A DNA stretch of 64,000 nt from NCBI RefSeq assembly GCF_023073335.1, contig NZ_JADPJG010000015.1, positions 256,020 to 320,019 on the forward strand, in the 5' to 3' direction. Of the stretch, positions 49,291 through 57,534 are shown in pieces; the first letter of the stretch is position 1, and each line of letters opens with the position of its first letter. The position numbers and the translations under genes were made by a program. Origin of the DNA: Bradyrhizobium sp. 21. GTDB lineage: Bacteria; Pseudomonadota; Alphaproteobacteria; Rhizobiales; Xanthobacteraceae. The notes beneath the pieces are model-generated. The model saw only the letters and a program-made list of their open reading frames with translations. It did no database searches and was not told the origin of the DNA.

Positions 49291-50832
49291 GTGGTCGAGG
49301 GATCCTATAACGCGGTGACCTGGCTGCTCGACCGTAACGTCGAGGAGGGCCGCGGCAACAAGCTGGTGTTCGACGACACCGTCTCCCGGCTCACCTATGG
49401 CGAGCTCCAGCGTGAGACGCGGCGCGCCGCCAACATGCTGCGCCGCCTCGGTGTCCGCCGCGAAGAGCGCGTGGCGATGATCATGCCGGATACGGTCGAT
49501 TTCCCGATCGTGTTCCTGGGTGCGATCCGTGCCGGCATCGTGCCGGTGCCGCTCAACACGCTGCTGACCTCGGACCAGTACGCCTACATCCTCGCCGACT
49601 GCCGCGCGCGCGTGCTGTTCGTCTCCGAAGCGCTCTATCCCGTTATCAAGGACGTCGTCGACCGCATGCCGGATATCGAGCACGTCGTGGTGTCCGGAGC
49701 CAAGGCGAACGGCCACAAGCAGCTCGCCGAAGAACTCGCGCGCGAGAGCGATCAGTTCACGACCGCGGCGACGCATCCGGATGAACCGGCGTTCTGGCTG
49801 TATTCGTCGGGTTCGACCGGCATGCCCAAGGGCGTGCGCCACATCCATTCGAATTTGCAGGCGACGGCCGACACTTATGCGAGCCAGGTGCTCGGCATCC
49901 GCGAGAACGACGTCGGTCTCTCCGCGGCAAAGCTGTTCTTCGCCTATGGCCTCGGCAATGCGCTGACCTTCCCGATGTCGGTCGGCGCCACCACAATCCT
50001 GAACAGCGAGCGCCCGACGCCGGCACGCATGTTCGACCTGATGAACAAGTACAATCCCTCGATCTTCTACGGCGTGCCGACGCTGTTCGCCGCGATGCTA
50101 AACGACGAGGCGAGGAAGGCCGAGCGCGGCGGCACGTCCTTGCGCATCTGCACCTCGGCCGGCGAGGCGCTGCCGGAATCGGTCGGCAACAGCTGGAAGG
50201 CGCGCTTCAACGTCGACATTCTCGACGGCGTCGGTTCGACCGAGCTGTTGCACATCTTCCTGTCGAATGCGCCGGGCGACATCAAATACGGCTCGTGCGG
50301 CAAGCCGGTGCCGGGCTACGCGGTTCGGCTCGTCAACGAAGCCGGTGAGGCCGTGGCCGACGGCGAGGTCGGCGAACTGCTGGTCGATGCACCCTCCGCC
50401 GGCGAGGGCTACTGGAACCAGCGCCACAAGAGCCGCCGCACGTTCGAGGGCCCGTGGACCCGCACCGGGGACAAATATATTCGGGATGCCGAGGGCCGCT
50501 ACACCTTCTGCGGCCGCGCCGACGACATGTTCAAGGTCTCCGGCATCTGGGTGTCGCCGTTCGAGGTCGAGAGCGCGCTGATCACGCATCCAGCCGTGCT
50601 GGAAGCCGCCGTCGTGCCCGAGGCCGATCCGGAAGGCCTGTTGAAGCCGAAGGCCTTTGTCGTGCTGCGCCCAGGCGCCACCACGAGCAACCTTCAGGAG
50701 ATGCTCAAGGACCACGTCAAGCAGAAGATCGGCCCATGGAAATATCCGCGCTGGATCGACGTTGTGGAGTCCTTGCCGAAGACCGCGACGGGAAAGATCC
50801 AGCGGTTCAAGCTGCGCGAAGGTGCGAATTGA
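49291..50832 (+). CDS. bclA: Benzoate-CoA ligase
   Basis: A 513-residue AMP-forming ligase that makes benzoyl-CoA from benzoate. The P-loop is YSSGSTGMPKGV; the substrate region AKLFFAYGLGNALTFPM is the one typical of benzoate ligases (BadA/BclA); WKYPRWI and PKTATGKIQRF end the protein. The start is the GTG at 49291 behind AGGGGAG. It supplies the substrate of BoxAB and the inducer of BoxR. The next gene follows after a short half-repeat (50880-50908). Confidence 0.9.
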   Translation: MVEGSYNAVTWLLDRNVEEGRGNKLVFDDTVSRLTYGELQRETRRAANMLRRLGVRREERVAMIMPDTVDFPIVFLGAIRAGIVPVPLNTLLTSDQYAYILADCRARVLFVSEALYPVIKDVVDRMPDIEHVVVSGAKANGHKQLAEELARESDQFTTAATHPDEPAFWLYSSGSTGMPKGVRHIHSNLQATADTYASQVLGIRENDVGLSAAKLFFAYGLGNALTFPMSVGATTILNSERPTPARMFDLMNKYNPSIFYGVPTLFAAMLNDEARKAERGGTSLRICTSAGEALPESVGNSWKARFNVDILDGVGSTELLHIFLSNAPGDIKYGSCGKPVPGYAVRLVNEAGEAVADGEVGELLVDAPSAGEGYWNQRHKSRRTFEGPWTRTGDKYIRDAEGRYTFCGRADDMFKVSGIWVSPFEVESALITHPAVLEAAVVPEADPEGLLKPKAFVVLRPGATTSNLQEMLKDHVKQKIGPWKYPRWIDVVESLPKTATGKIQRFKLREGAN

Positions 50833-50973
50833 GCGCGTGGGTGCCGAGTGTGACCAACGCTGTTGCTGCGAACTCCACTGCGCTCCCTCCCCAACAAGGG
50901 AGAGGGAACGACTGAGCGAATGGCGCGCGATGCGTTCCACGTTGGATAAGACGGAAGAATAGGGCGACACAGC

Positions 50974-51792
50974 ATGACCGACCTCACCCCCACAGGCTTC
51001 CTCGGCATCGGCAACGCCAGTCTCGAATACAAATGGCTCGCGCCCGAATCCGCCGACGCGCCCACCATCGTCATGCTGCATGAAGGCCTCGGCTCCGTCG
51101 GGCTCTGGGGCGACTTTCCGGAAAAGCTTCGCGAGGCCACCTCAGCCGGCATCTTCGTCTATTCGCGTGCGGGCTATGGCCAGTCGAGCCCGGCGACAAT
51201 GCCGCGGCCGCTCGACTACATGCAGCGCGAGGCGCTGGACGTGCTGCCGAAAATTCTCGATGCGATCGGCTTCAAGCGCGGCCTCCTGCTCGGCCATTCC
51301 GACGGTGCCTCGATCGCGACGATCTATGCCGGGGCACATCAGGATCATCGCCTGAGCGGCCTCGTGCTGATCGCGCCGCATTTCATCGTCGAGGACGTCT
51401 CGGTCAAATCCATCGCCGCGATCAAGACTGCCTTCGAGACCACCGATCTCAGGACAAAGCTCGCGCGCTGGCACAAGGACGTCGACAACGCCTTCCATGG
51501 CTGGAACGGCGCCTGGCTCGATCCGAGATTCCGCGACTGGGACATTTCCGAATATCTGGCCTACATCCGCGTTCCCATCACGATCCTGCAAGGCGTGGAT
51601 GACCAGTATGGGACACTGCGCCAAGTCGAAATTGCGCAGGACGAGTGTTATTGCCCGATTGATCCGAAAGTCATTTCCGGCGCGGGGCATTCCCCGCATC
51701 GTGAAGCGCCGGGGCCGACGCTTAAGGCGATTGAGCAATTTGCAGAAGCAGCCCTCCGCGATGATCAGGGACTTCAGGGCCGCGCCGCGTGA
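50974..51792 (+). CDS. Alpha/beta hydrolase of the box cluster
   Basis: A 272-residue serine hydrolase. The nucleophile elbow is LGHSDGAS, the oxyanion HEGLG segment is near residue 36, and the acid and His are in QGVDDQYGT and SGAGHSPHRE. Box clusters of related bacteria often carry such a gene, but its reaction is not established; a lactonase or a thioesterase releasing trapped CoA are both possible. It lies between the ligase and boxC on the same strand. Confidence 0.75.
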   Translation: MTDLTPTGFLGIGNASLEYKWLAPESADAPTIVMLHEGLGSVGLWGDFPEKLREATSAGIFVYSRAGYGQSSPATMPRPLDYMQREALDVLPKILDAIGFKRGLLLGHSDGASIATIYAGAHQDHRLSGLVLIAPHFIVEDVSVKSIAAIKTAFETTDLRTKLARWHKDVDNAFHGWNGAWLDPRFRDWDISEYLAYIRVPITILQGVDDQYGTLRQVEIAQDECYCPIDPKVISGAGHSPHREAPGPTLKAIEQFAEAALRDDQGLQGRAA

Positions 51793-51805
51793 TCATGAAA
51801 CAAAG

Positions 51806-51863
51806 TGCATAGACGGAGCGTTAAAACCTAGACATCCTCCAAAATATGCATTATTGTGCATAT
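51806..51863. promoter_or_regulatory. BoxR-like operator before boxC
   Basis: TGCA at 51847 and 51857 with six bases between, extended to the perfect repeat ATATGCA-N6-TGCATAT (51844-51863). A further TGCA at 51806 stands in CAAAGTGCAT, which is repeated exactly at 39555-39564. It lies 41 bases before boxC. Confidence 0.7.
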
Positions 51864-51903
51864 AACGATAAGCCAGAACGCATAAACAGCTCAAGGGTGG
51901 CCC

Positions 51904-53592
51904 ATGGCCGGGGAAGATCGGCGCCTCGCAGGCGGCGCGACATTCATCGATTTCCAGACCGAGCCGTCCCGCTACCGGCACTGGAAGCTCGCTGTCGACG
52001 GTGACGTCGCGACCTTGACCATGGATGTCGACGAGAATGGCGGCCTGTTCGAAGGCTATCTGCTCAAGCTGAACTCGTACGATCTCGGCGTCGATATCGA
52101 GCTTGCCGACGTGGTCCAGCGCCTGCGCTTCGAGCATCCCGAGGTCAAGGTCGTGGTGATGCGCTCGGCCAAGAACCGCGTGTTCTGCGCCGGCGCCAAC
52201 ATCCGCATGCTCGCGGGTTCGACCCACGCCCACAAGGTCAACTTCTGCAAATTCACCAACGAGACCCGCAACGGCATGGAAGACTCGTCGGAAAATTCCG
52301 GCCAGCGCTTCATCACCGTCGTGAACGGCTCGGCCGCCGGCGGCGGCTATGAGCTTGCGCTCGCGACCGACCACATCATCCTCGCCGACGACGGCGCGTC
52401 TGCAGTGGCGCTGCCCGAAGTGCCGCTGCTCGCGGTGCTGCCGGGCACCGGCGGCCTCACCCGCGTCGTCGACAAGCGCAAGGTGCGCCGCGACCATGCC
52501 GATTTCTTCTGCACCATCGAGGAAGGCGTGAAGGGCAAGCGCGCCGTGCAATGGCGCCTCGTCGACGAGATCGCGCCGAACAGCAAGCTTGAAGGCAAGG
52601 TCGCCGAGCGCGCCAAGGAGTTTGCGGCTGCGTCGAAGCGCAACGGAAGCGGCAAGGGCATCGCGCTCACGCCGCTCAAGCGTGTCATCGACGAGACCAG
52701 CCTGCGTTACGGCTTCGTCACCGTCGATATCGACCGCGCCGCGCGCATCGCCACGATCTCGATCAAGGCGCCGGAGACGGCACCGCCCGCCGATATCGAT
52801 GGCATGATGGCGCAGGGCGCTTCGTTCTGGCCGCTCCAGGTCGCCCGCGAGATCGATGACGCGATCCTGCATCTGCGCATCAACGAGCTCGAGATCGCGA
52901 TGCTGGTGTTCAAGAGCCATGGCGACCGCGCCCATGTGCTGGCATCCGATGCCTTCCTCGAAACCAACAAGGCGCATTGGCTGGTCAACGAGATCAGGCA
53001 CTATTGGAAGCGTGTGCTCAAGCGCATCGACGTCACCTCGCGCACGCTGGTGACGCTGGTCGAGCCCGGCTCCTGCTTCGCCGGCACGCTCGCCGAGCTC
53101 GTCTTCGCCGCCGATCGCTCCTACATGCTGATCGGCACGCGCCAGGGCGACAACCGTCCGCCGCCGTCGATCGAACTCTCCGCCATGAACTTTGGCCCGT
53201 ATCCGATGAGCCATGGCCTGACGCGGCTTCAGTCGCGCTTCCAGGCCGATCCGTCCGATGTCGAACGCGCGGAAGCCACCATGGGCACCGCGCTCGACGC
53301 CGAGCAGGCGGAAGAACTCGGCCTCGTCACCTTCGCGCTCGACGACATCGACTGGGATGACGAGGTCCGCGTGTTCCTGGAGGAGCGTGCCAGCTTCTCT
53401 CCCGACAGCCTCACCGGCATGGAAGCGAGCCTGCGCTTCGTCGGTCCCGAGACGATGGAATCAAAGATCTTCTCGCGTCTCACCGCCTGGCAGAACTGGA
53501 TCTTCCAGCGCCCGAACGCGGTCGGCGAGGAAGGCGCGCTGCGCCGCTACGGCAGCGGCCAGAAGCCGAAATTCGATATGACGCGGGTTTAA
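51904..53592 (+). CDS. boxC: 2,3-epoxybenzoyl-CoA dihydrolase (BoxC)
   Basis: A 562-residue enzyme that opens the ring of 2,3-epoxybenzoyl-CoA hydrolytically to 3,4-dehydroadipyl-CoA semialdehyde plus formate. It consists of two crotonase-like halves. The N-terminal half has the oxyanion loops VFCAGANIRML and VNGSAAGGGYELALATD; the C-terminal half has LVEPGSCFAGTLAELVFAADRSY. Length and layout match BoxC rather than ordinary enoyl-CoA hydratases. The AAGGGTGG before the ATG is a fair Shine-Dalgarno. It is the first box gene after the BoxR-like site. Confidence 0.93.
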   Translation: MAGEDRRLAGGATFIDFQTEPSRYRHWKLAVDGDVATLTMDVDENGGLFEGYLLKLNSYDLGVDIELADVVQRLRFEHPEVKVVVMRSAKNRVFCAGANIRMLAGSTHAHKVNFCKFTNETRNGMEDSSENSGQRFITVVNGSAAGGGYELALATDHIILADDGASAVALPEVPLLAVLPGTGGLTRVVDKRKVRRDHADFFCTIEEGVKGKRAVQWRLVDEIAPNSKLEGKVAERAKEFAAASKRNGSGKGIALTPLKRVIDETSLRYGFVTVDIDRAARIATISIKAPETAPPADIDGMMAQGASFWPLQVAREIDDAILHLRINELEIAMLVFKSHGDRAHVLASDAFLETNKAHWLVNEIRHYWKRVLKRIDVTSRTLVTLVEPGSCFAGTLAELVFAADRSYMLIGTRQGDNRPPPSIELSAMNFGPYPMSHGLTRLQSRFQADPSDVERAEATMGTALDAEQAEELGLVTFALDDIDWDDEVRVFLEERASFSPDSLTGMEASLRFVGPETMESKIFSRLTAWQNWIFQRPNAVGEEGALRRYGSGQKPKFDMTRV

Positions 53593-53598
53593 CTTTTT

Positions 53599-53716
53599 GT
53601 GTCCCGGGCGCGGCGCAGCACGAAGTGATGCGACGCAGAACCGGGACCCACACAGACCGAGCAATAGGTCCCGGCTCAGCAGTGCAGCACTTCGCGCCGC
53701 ACTGCGTCCGGGACAA
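53599..53716. repeat. Intergenic palindromic repeat, family B, inside the box operon
   Basis: GTCCCGGGCGCGGCGC at the left and its near complement GCGCCGCACTGCGTCCGGGAC at the right (given here in parts), with GGGACCC/GGTCCCGG inside. It occupies nearly all of the boxC-boxB gap and ends before the boxB Shine-Dalgarno. Confidence 0.75.
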
Positions 53717-53737
53717 GAAATCGCAAGGAGCACGGCC

Positions 53738-55189
53738 ATGAGCCTGAACATCATGAACGTCGACTACTCGACCAAGATTCCGAACAACGTCAATCTCGCC
53801 GAAGACCGCCAGGTGCTGAAGGCGCTGGAAGGCTGGCATCCCGGCTACATGGACTGGTGGAAAGACATGGGGCCGGAAGGTTTCCAGGAATCGCTGGTGT
53901 ATCTGCGCACCGCCTACTCCGTCGATCCGCGCGGCTGGGCCAAGTTCGACTATGTCCGCATGCCCGACTATCGCTGGGGCATCCTCCTTGCTCCCCAGGA
54001 AGAAAACCGCGTCGTGCCGTTCGGCGAGCATTTTGGCGAGCCGGCCTGGCAGGAAGTCCCGGGCGAGTATCGCGCCATGTTGCGCCGCCTGATCGTGATC
54101 CAGGGCGACACCGAGCCGGCTTCCGTCGAGCAGCAGCGCCACCTCGGCAAGACCGCGCCCTCGCTCTATGACATGCGCAATCTCTTCCAGGTCAATGTCG
54201 AGGAAGGCCGCCACCTCTGGGCGATGGTCTATCTGCTCCAGAAATATTTCGGCCGTGACGGCCGCGAGGAGGCCGATGATTTGTTGCGCCGCCGCTCGGG
54301 CGACGCGGACAGCCCACGCATGCTGGGTGCCTTCAACGAGGCGACACCGGACTGGCTGTCCTTCTTCATGTTCACCTACTTCACCGACCGCGACGGCAAG
54401 ATGCAGCTGCACTCGCTGGCGCAGTCCGGTTTCGATCCCTTGTCGCGCACCTGCCGCTTCATGCTGACCGAGGAAGCGCACCACATGTTCGTCGGCGAGA
54501 CCGGGATCACCCGCGTCGTGCAGCGCACCTGCGATGCGATGCGCGAAGCCGGCATCACCGATCCCACCGACATCGCGAAGGTCCGCGCGCTCGGCGTGAT
54601 CGATCTGCCGACGATCCAGAAGAAGCTGAACCTGCACTATACGCTGTCGCTCGATCTCTTCGGCTCGGAGGTCTCGACCAACGCGGCCAACGCCTTCAAC
54701 ACCGGCATCAAGGGCCGCTATCACGAGACCCAGATCGAGGATGATCACCAGCTCAAGAACGCGACCTATCCGGTGCTGAAGTTCGTCGACGGCGAGATCA
54801 AGCTGGTCGACGAGCCGGCGCTGACCGCGCTCAATATGCGCCTGCGCGACGATTACAGCCAGGATTGCGTCAAGGGCATGCTGCGCTGGAACAAGGTGAT
54901 CTCGACCGCGGGCTATCAGTTCCAGCTCAAGCTGCCCAACGTCGCCTTCCACCGCCATATCGGCGAGTTCAAGGGCATCCACGCGACACCCGACGGTCTC
55001 CTGATCGACGATGCCAATTGGGCGAAGCGCAAGGACGAATGGCTGCCCTCGACCGCCGACGGCGACTTCATCACCTCGCTGATGCAGCCGGTGACCGAGA
55101 CCGGCGAGTTCGCCTCCTGGATCTCGCCGCCGAAAGTCGGCATCGACAACAAGCCGGGCGATTTCGAGTACGTGAAGATCGAATCGTAG
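53738..55189 (+). CDS. boxB: Benzoyl-CoA 2,3-epoxidase oxygenase subunit (BoxB)
   Basis: A 483-residue di-iron oxygenase that epoxidises benzoyl-CoA using electrons from BoxA. Candidate iron ligands lie in NLFQVNVEEGRHLWAM (ExxH) and in LTEEAHHMFVGE (ExxH), with a further Glu in QGDTEPASVEQQRH. The start (MNVDYSTKIPNNVNL) and end (SWISPPKVGIDNKPGDFEYV) are typical for BoxB. AAGGAG precedes the ATG at 53738. The reductase BoxA is not in the window. Confidence 0.93.
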   Translation: MSLNIMNVDYSTKIPNNVNLAEDRQVLKALEGWHPGYMDWWKDMGPEGFQESLVYLRTAYSVDPRGWAKFDYVRMPDYRWGILLAPQEENRVVPFGEHFGEPAWQEVPGEYRAMLRRLIVIQGDTEPASVEQQRHLGKTAPSLYDMRNLFQVNVEEGRHLWAMVYLLQKYFGRDGREEADDLLRRRSGDADSPRMLGAFNEATPDWLSFFMFTYFTDRDGKMQLHSLAQSGFDPLSRTCRFMLTEEAHHMFVGETGITRVVQRTCDAMREAGITDPTDIAKVRALGVIDLPTIQKKLNLHYTLSLDLFGSEVSTNAANAFNTGIKGRYHETQIEDDHQLKNATYPVLKFVDGEIKLVDEPALTALNMRLRDDYSQDCVKGMLRWNKVISTAGYQFQLKLPNVAFHRHIGEFKGIHATPDGLLIDDANWAKRKDEWLPSTADGDFITSLMQPVTETGEFASWISPPKVGIDNKPGDFEYVKIES

Positions 55190-55227
55190 AGGCTCGCGAG
55201 GCGCGACGACCGCGCCTCACTTTCCCT

Positions 55228-55273
55228 GTCGTCCCGGCCCCCCGTGCGCAATTGCGCACTAGGCCGGGACGAC
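55228..55273. repeat. Intergenic palindromic repeat, family C
   Basis: GTCGTCCCGGCC and GGCCGGGACGAC enclose TGCGCAATTGCGCA, as at 43088-43232. It lies between convergent boxB and the SDR gene. Confidence 0.8.
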
Positions 55274-55315
55274 GCCGGAGTGTGAGGCGAGGGCGCGCCG
55301 CGCTCGCAGTCAGCC

Positions 55316-56125
55316 TCAGCTATCCCACCCGCTCCCCTTGATCCCCGCATTCGCGTAAACGATGCCGCCATCGACCGCGATGGTCGCGCCCACCACGTAA
55401 TCTCCCGCGCGCGAAGCGAGGTAGATCGCGGCGCCCGCCATGTCCTCGTCGGTGCCGATGCGGCCGGCGGGAACGCGCGTTGAGACCTCATCGGCATGAT
55501 CGCGGGCGGCGCGGTTCATGTCGGATTTGAACGGGCCGGGCGCGATCGCGGTGACCACGATGTGGTCTGGAATGAGCTTCACCGCCATGCGCCGTGTCAA
55601 ATGGATCAGCCCCGCCTTGCTCGCCGCATAGGAATAGGTCTCGCCCGGATTGACGAAGATGCCGTCGATCGAGGCGATGTTGATCACCTTCGCCGGCCGC
55701 TCCGCGCTCGCGGATGCGCGCAGCGTGGGCGCCAGCGCCTTGGTCAGGAAGAACGGCGCCTTGACGTTGAGGTTCATCACCTTGTCCCAGCCGCTCTCCG
55801 GAAATTCGTCGAACTCCGCGCCCCAGGCCGCGCCCGCATTGTTGACGAGGATGTCGAGCTTTGGCTCGCGCTTCCCAAATTCACTCGCCAGCAATTCAGT
55901 GCCGGCGAGCGTCGAGATGTCGATCGGCAGTGCGACGCACTCGCCGTCATATTGCGCGGTAAGCTCGTTCGCGGTCGCTTCGCACGGTCCGGCCTTGCGC
56001 GCGGTGATGTAGACCTTCGCAGCGCCGGCGCTGAGAAATCCCGCCGCGATCATCTTGCCGATGCCGCGCGAGCCGCCGGTCACCAGCGCGACGCGGCCTT
56101 TGAGCGAGAACAGATCGTTGAACAT
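55316..56125 (-). CDS. Short-chain dehydrogenase/reductase
   Basis: A 269-residue classical SDR: cofactor motif TGGSRGIG at residues about 16-23, NNAG, catalytic Ser in INIASIDG, and YAASK. The ARK after the second strand suggests NADP. The C-terminal VDGGIVYANAGIKG is common in gluconate/3-oxoacyl-type reductases. The substrate is unknown; convergent placement to boxB does not tie it to benzoate. Confidence 0.8.
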   Translation of the reverse strand: MFNDLFSLKGRVALVTGGSRGIGKMIAAGFLSAGAAKVYITARKAGPCEATANELTAQYDGECVALPIDISTLAGTELLASEFGKREPKLDILVNNAGAAWGAEFDEFPESGWDKVMNLNVKAPFFLTKALAPTLRASASAERPAKVINIASIDGIFVNPGETYSYAASKAGLIHLTRRMAVKLIPDHIVVTAIAPGPFKSDMNRAARDHADEVSTRVPAGRIGTDEDMAGAAIYLASRAGDYVVGATIAVDGGIVYANAGIKGSGWDS

Positions 56126-56197
56126 GGTGCCTCCCTTGGTTTGCCGCTGGTTGTGAGCGGGGCGGGGAGGGGAGTCAAGAAACCGTCGTCAGTTCCG

Positions 56198-56292
56198 CCT
56201 CATCCTGAGGAGCGCGCGCTTGCGCGCGTCTCGAAGGATGCGGGCGGCCATCCTTCGAGACGCGCTCCTTTGGAGCGCTCCTCAGGATGAGG
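56198..56292. repeat. Intergenic palindromic repeat, family F
   Basis: CCTCATCCTGAGGAGCGC and GCGCTCCTCAGGATGAGG enclose TCTCGAAGGATG/CATCCTTCGAGA: a perfect long hairpin of about 95 bases. Confidence 0.85.
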
Positions 56293-56310
56293 GCGAAGTG
56301 TGCGGACGGA

Positions 56311-57393
56311 TCAAGCCGCCGCAATCCTGCGAAAGCCGTTCCACATCGCCGTCGCGGCGCCCGAGGTCAGCACCGGGAGAATCCGCGCGTCCTGGTAATT
56401 GCCGTTGAGCGAGACGCGTGGCAGCGCCGTCATGTGGCCGGCGCTCTCGGCGAACAGCATGCCGGGGCGTGTCGTCACCGCGGTCTTGAAACCGGCGGCC
56501 GACGCAAGGACGAATTCGCGCGCGCCCGCCGCCTCGCGATCGCCATAGGGATAGGCAAAATGCTGGACCTTGCGGCCGAGCGCCTGCTCGATCCGCGCGC
56601 GGCTCACGGCCATCTCCTGCGTGGCGATCTCTTCCGTCTGCTTTGCGAGATTGCAATGACTGACGCTATGGGCGCCGATCGTGACCAGGGGATCGGCGGC
56701 GAATGTCTTCACCTCGTCCCAGGACAGACACATTCTGCGGCACAGCGCGGCGATGTCGACGCCGTACTTCGTGCACAGCGCCTCGATCTCGCGCTTGAGA
56801 TCATGCTCGCCCGGCAATGCGCGCAACCAGTCGTGCAGGCGGTCGAAGGCCGTCTGCTTTGCGGCTGGCGTCGTCGCATCGAGCCGCAGCGCGGCGTTGC
56901 CGACCTGCACTTCGATCTGGTCGGCCTTTGCGATCACGGCCTCCAGCGCCTCCCACCACAGCCGTCCCGTGCCTTCTGCGAAATCGCTGGCGACATAGAC
57001 CGCCAGAGGCGCGTCAAATTCGCGCAACACCGGCAGGGCAAAGTCGCGATTGTCGCGATAGCCGTCGTCGAGCGTGAAGGCGGCGAAGCGGCGGTCGAAC
57101 CGGCCTCGCACCAGCCGCTCATGCAGCTCGTCCATGCTGACGATGTCGATCTCGCGCGAGCGCAAATGGCTCAGGGCTGCACGCAGAAATTCGGGAGTGA
57201 CTTCGAGATGCCGATTCGGCTGGAACGGGACGTCGCGGGCCGGCCGCACGTGGTGCAGCATGAAAATAGCGCCGACGCCCGACAAAAGCGGGCGCAGCAG
57301 GTGGTGCGCCCCGCTGAAATAGAGTGCTCCCAGCCCGGCGCGGATGACGTTGTTACGCAGTTGTTTCATGACCGCCTGGCCGACCCCCGGCAT
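56311..57393 (-). CDS. Polysaccharide deacetylase family protein
   Basis: A 360-residue carbohydrate esterase 4 protein. The NodB-homology motifs are TLDDGYRDN (catalytic Asp, metal Asp) and GAHSVSHCNL (metal His pair), with FAYPYGD as motif 3. The N-terminus (GALYFSGAHHLLRPLL) may associate with the membrane. Likely substrates are N- or O-acetylated surface polysaccharides. A start at 57369 (MKQLRNN) is also possible; the one at 57393 has GAGGG four bases upstream. Confidence 0.8.
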   Translation of the reverse strand: MPGVGQAVMKQLRNNVIRAGLGALYFSGAHHLLRPLLSGVGAIFMLHHVRPARDVPFQPNRHLEVTPEFLRAALSHLRSREIDIVSMDELHERLVRGRFDRRFAAFTLDDGYRDNRDFALPVLREFDAPLAVYVASDFAEGTGRLWWEALEAVIAKADQIEVQVGNAALRLDATTPAAKQTAFDRLHDWLRALPGEHDLKREIEALCTKYGVDIAALCRRMCLSWDEVKTFAADPLVTIGAHSVSHCNLAKQTEEIATQEMAVSRARIEQALGRKVQHFAYPYGDREAAGAREFVLASAAGFKTAVTTRPGMLFAESAGHMTALPRVSLNGNYQDARILPVLTSGAATAMWNGFRRIAAA

Positions 57394-57407
57394 TCCACCC
57401 TCAACTT

Positions 57408-57420
57408 AGGGTGACACCCT
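57408..57420. promoter_or_regulatory. Short inverted repeat in divergent spacer
   Basis: AGGGT-GAC-ACCCT between the deacetylase and the OmpA-family gene. A weak operator candidate. Confidence 0.3.
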
Positions 57421-57534
57421 TGAAGAAAAAGTTATTCCAATTGTCCATGCATGGCTTCCGGAAGGGCACCATTTCCGGTTTGACAGCCCGCCAAGGGTTT
57501 GTTTTGTCTCCGGTTCCAGAGTTCGGGTCGTCGA

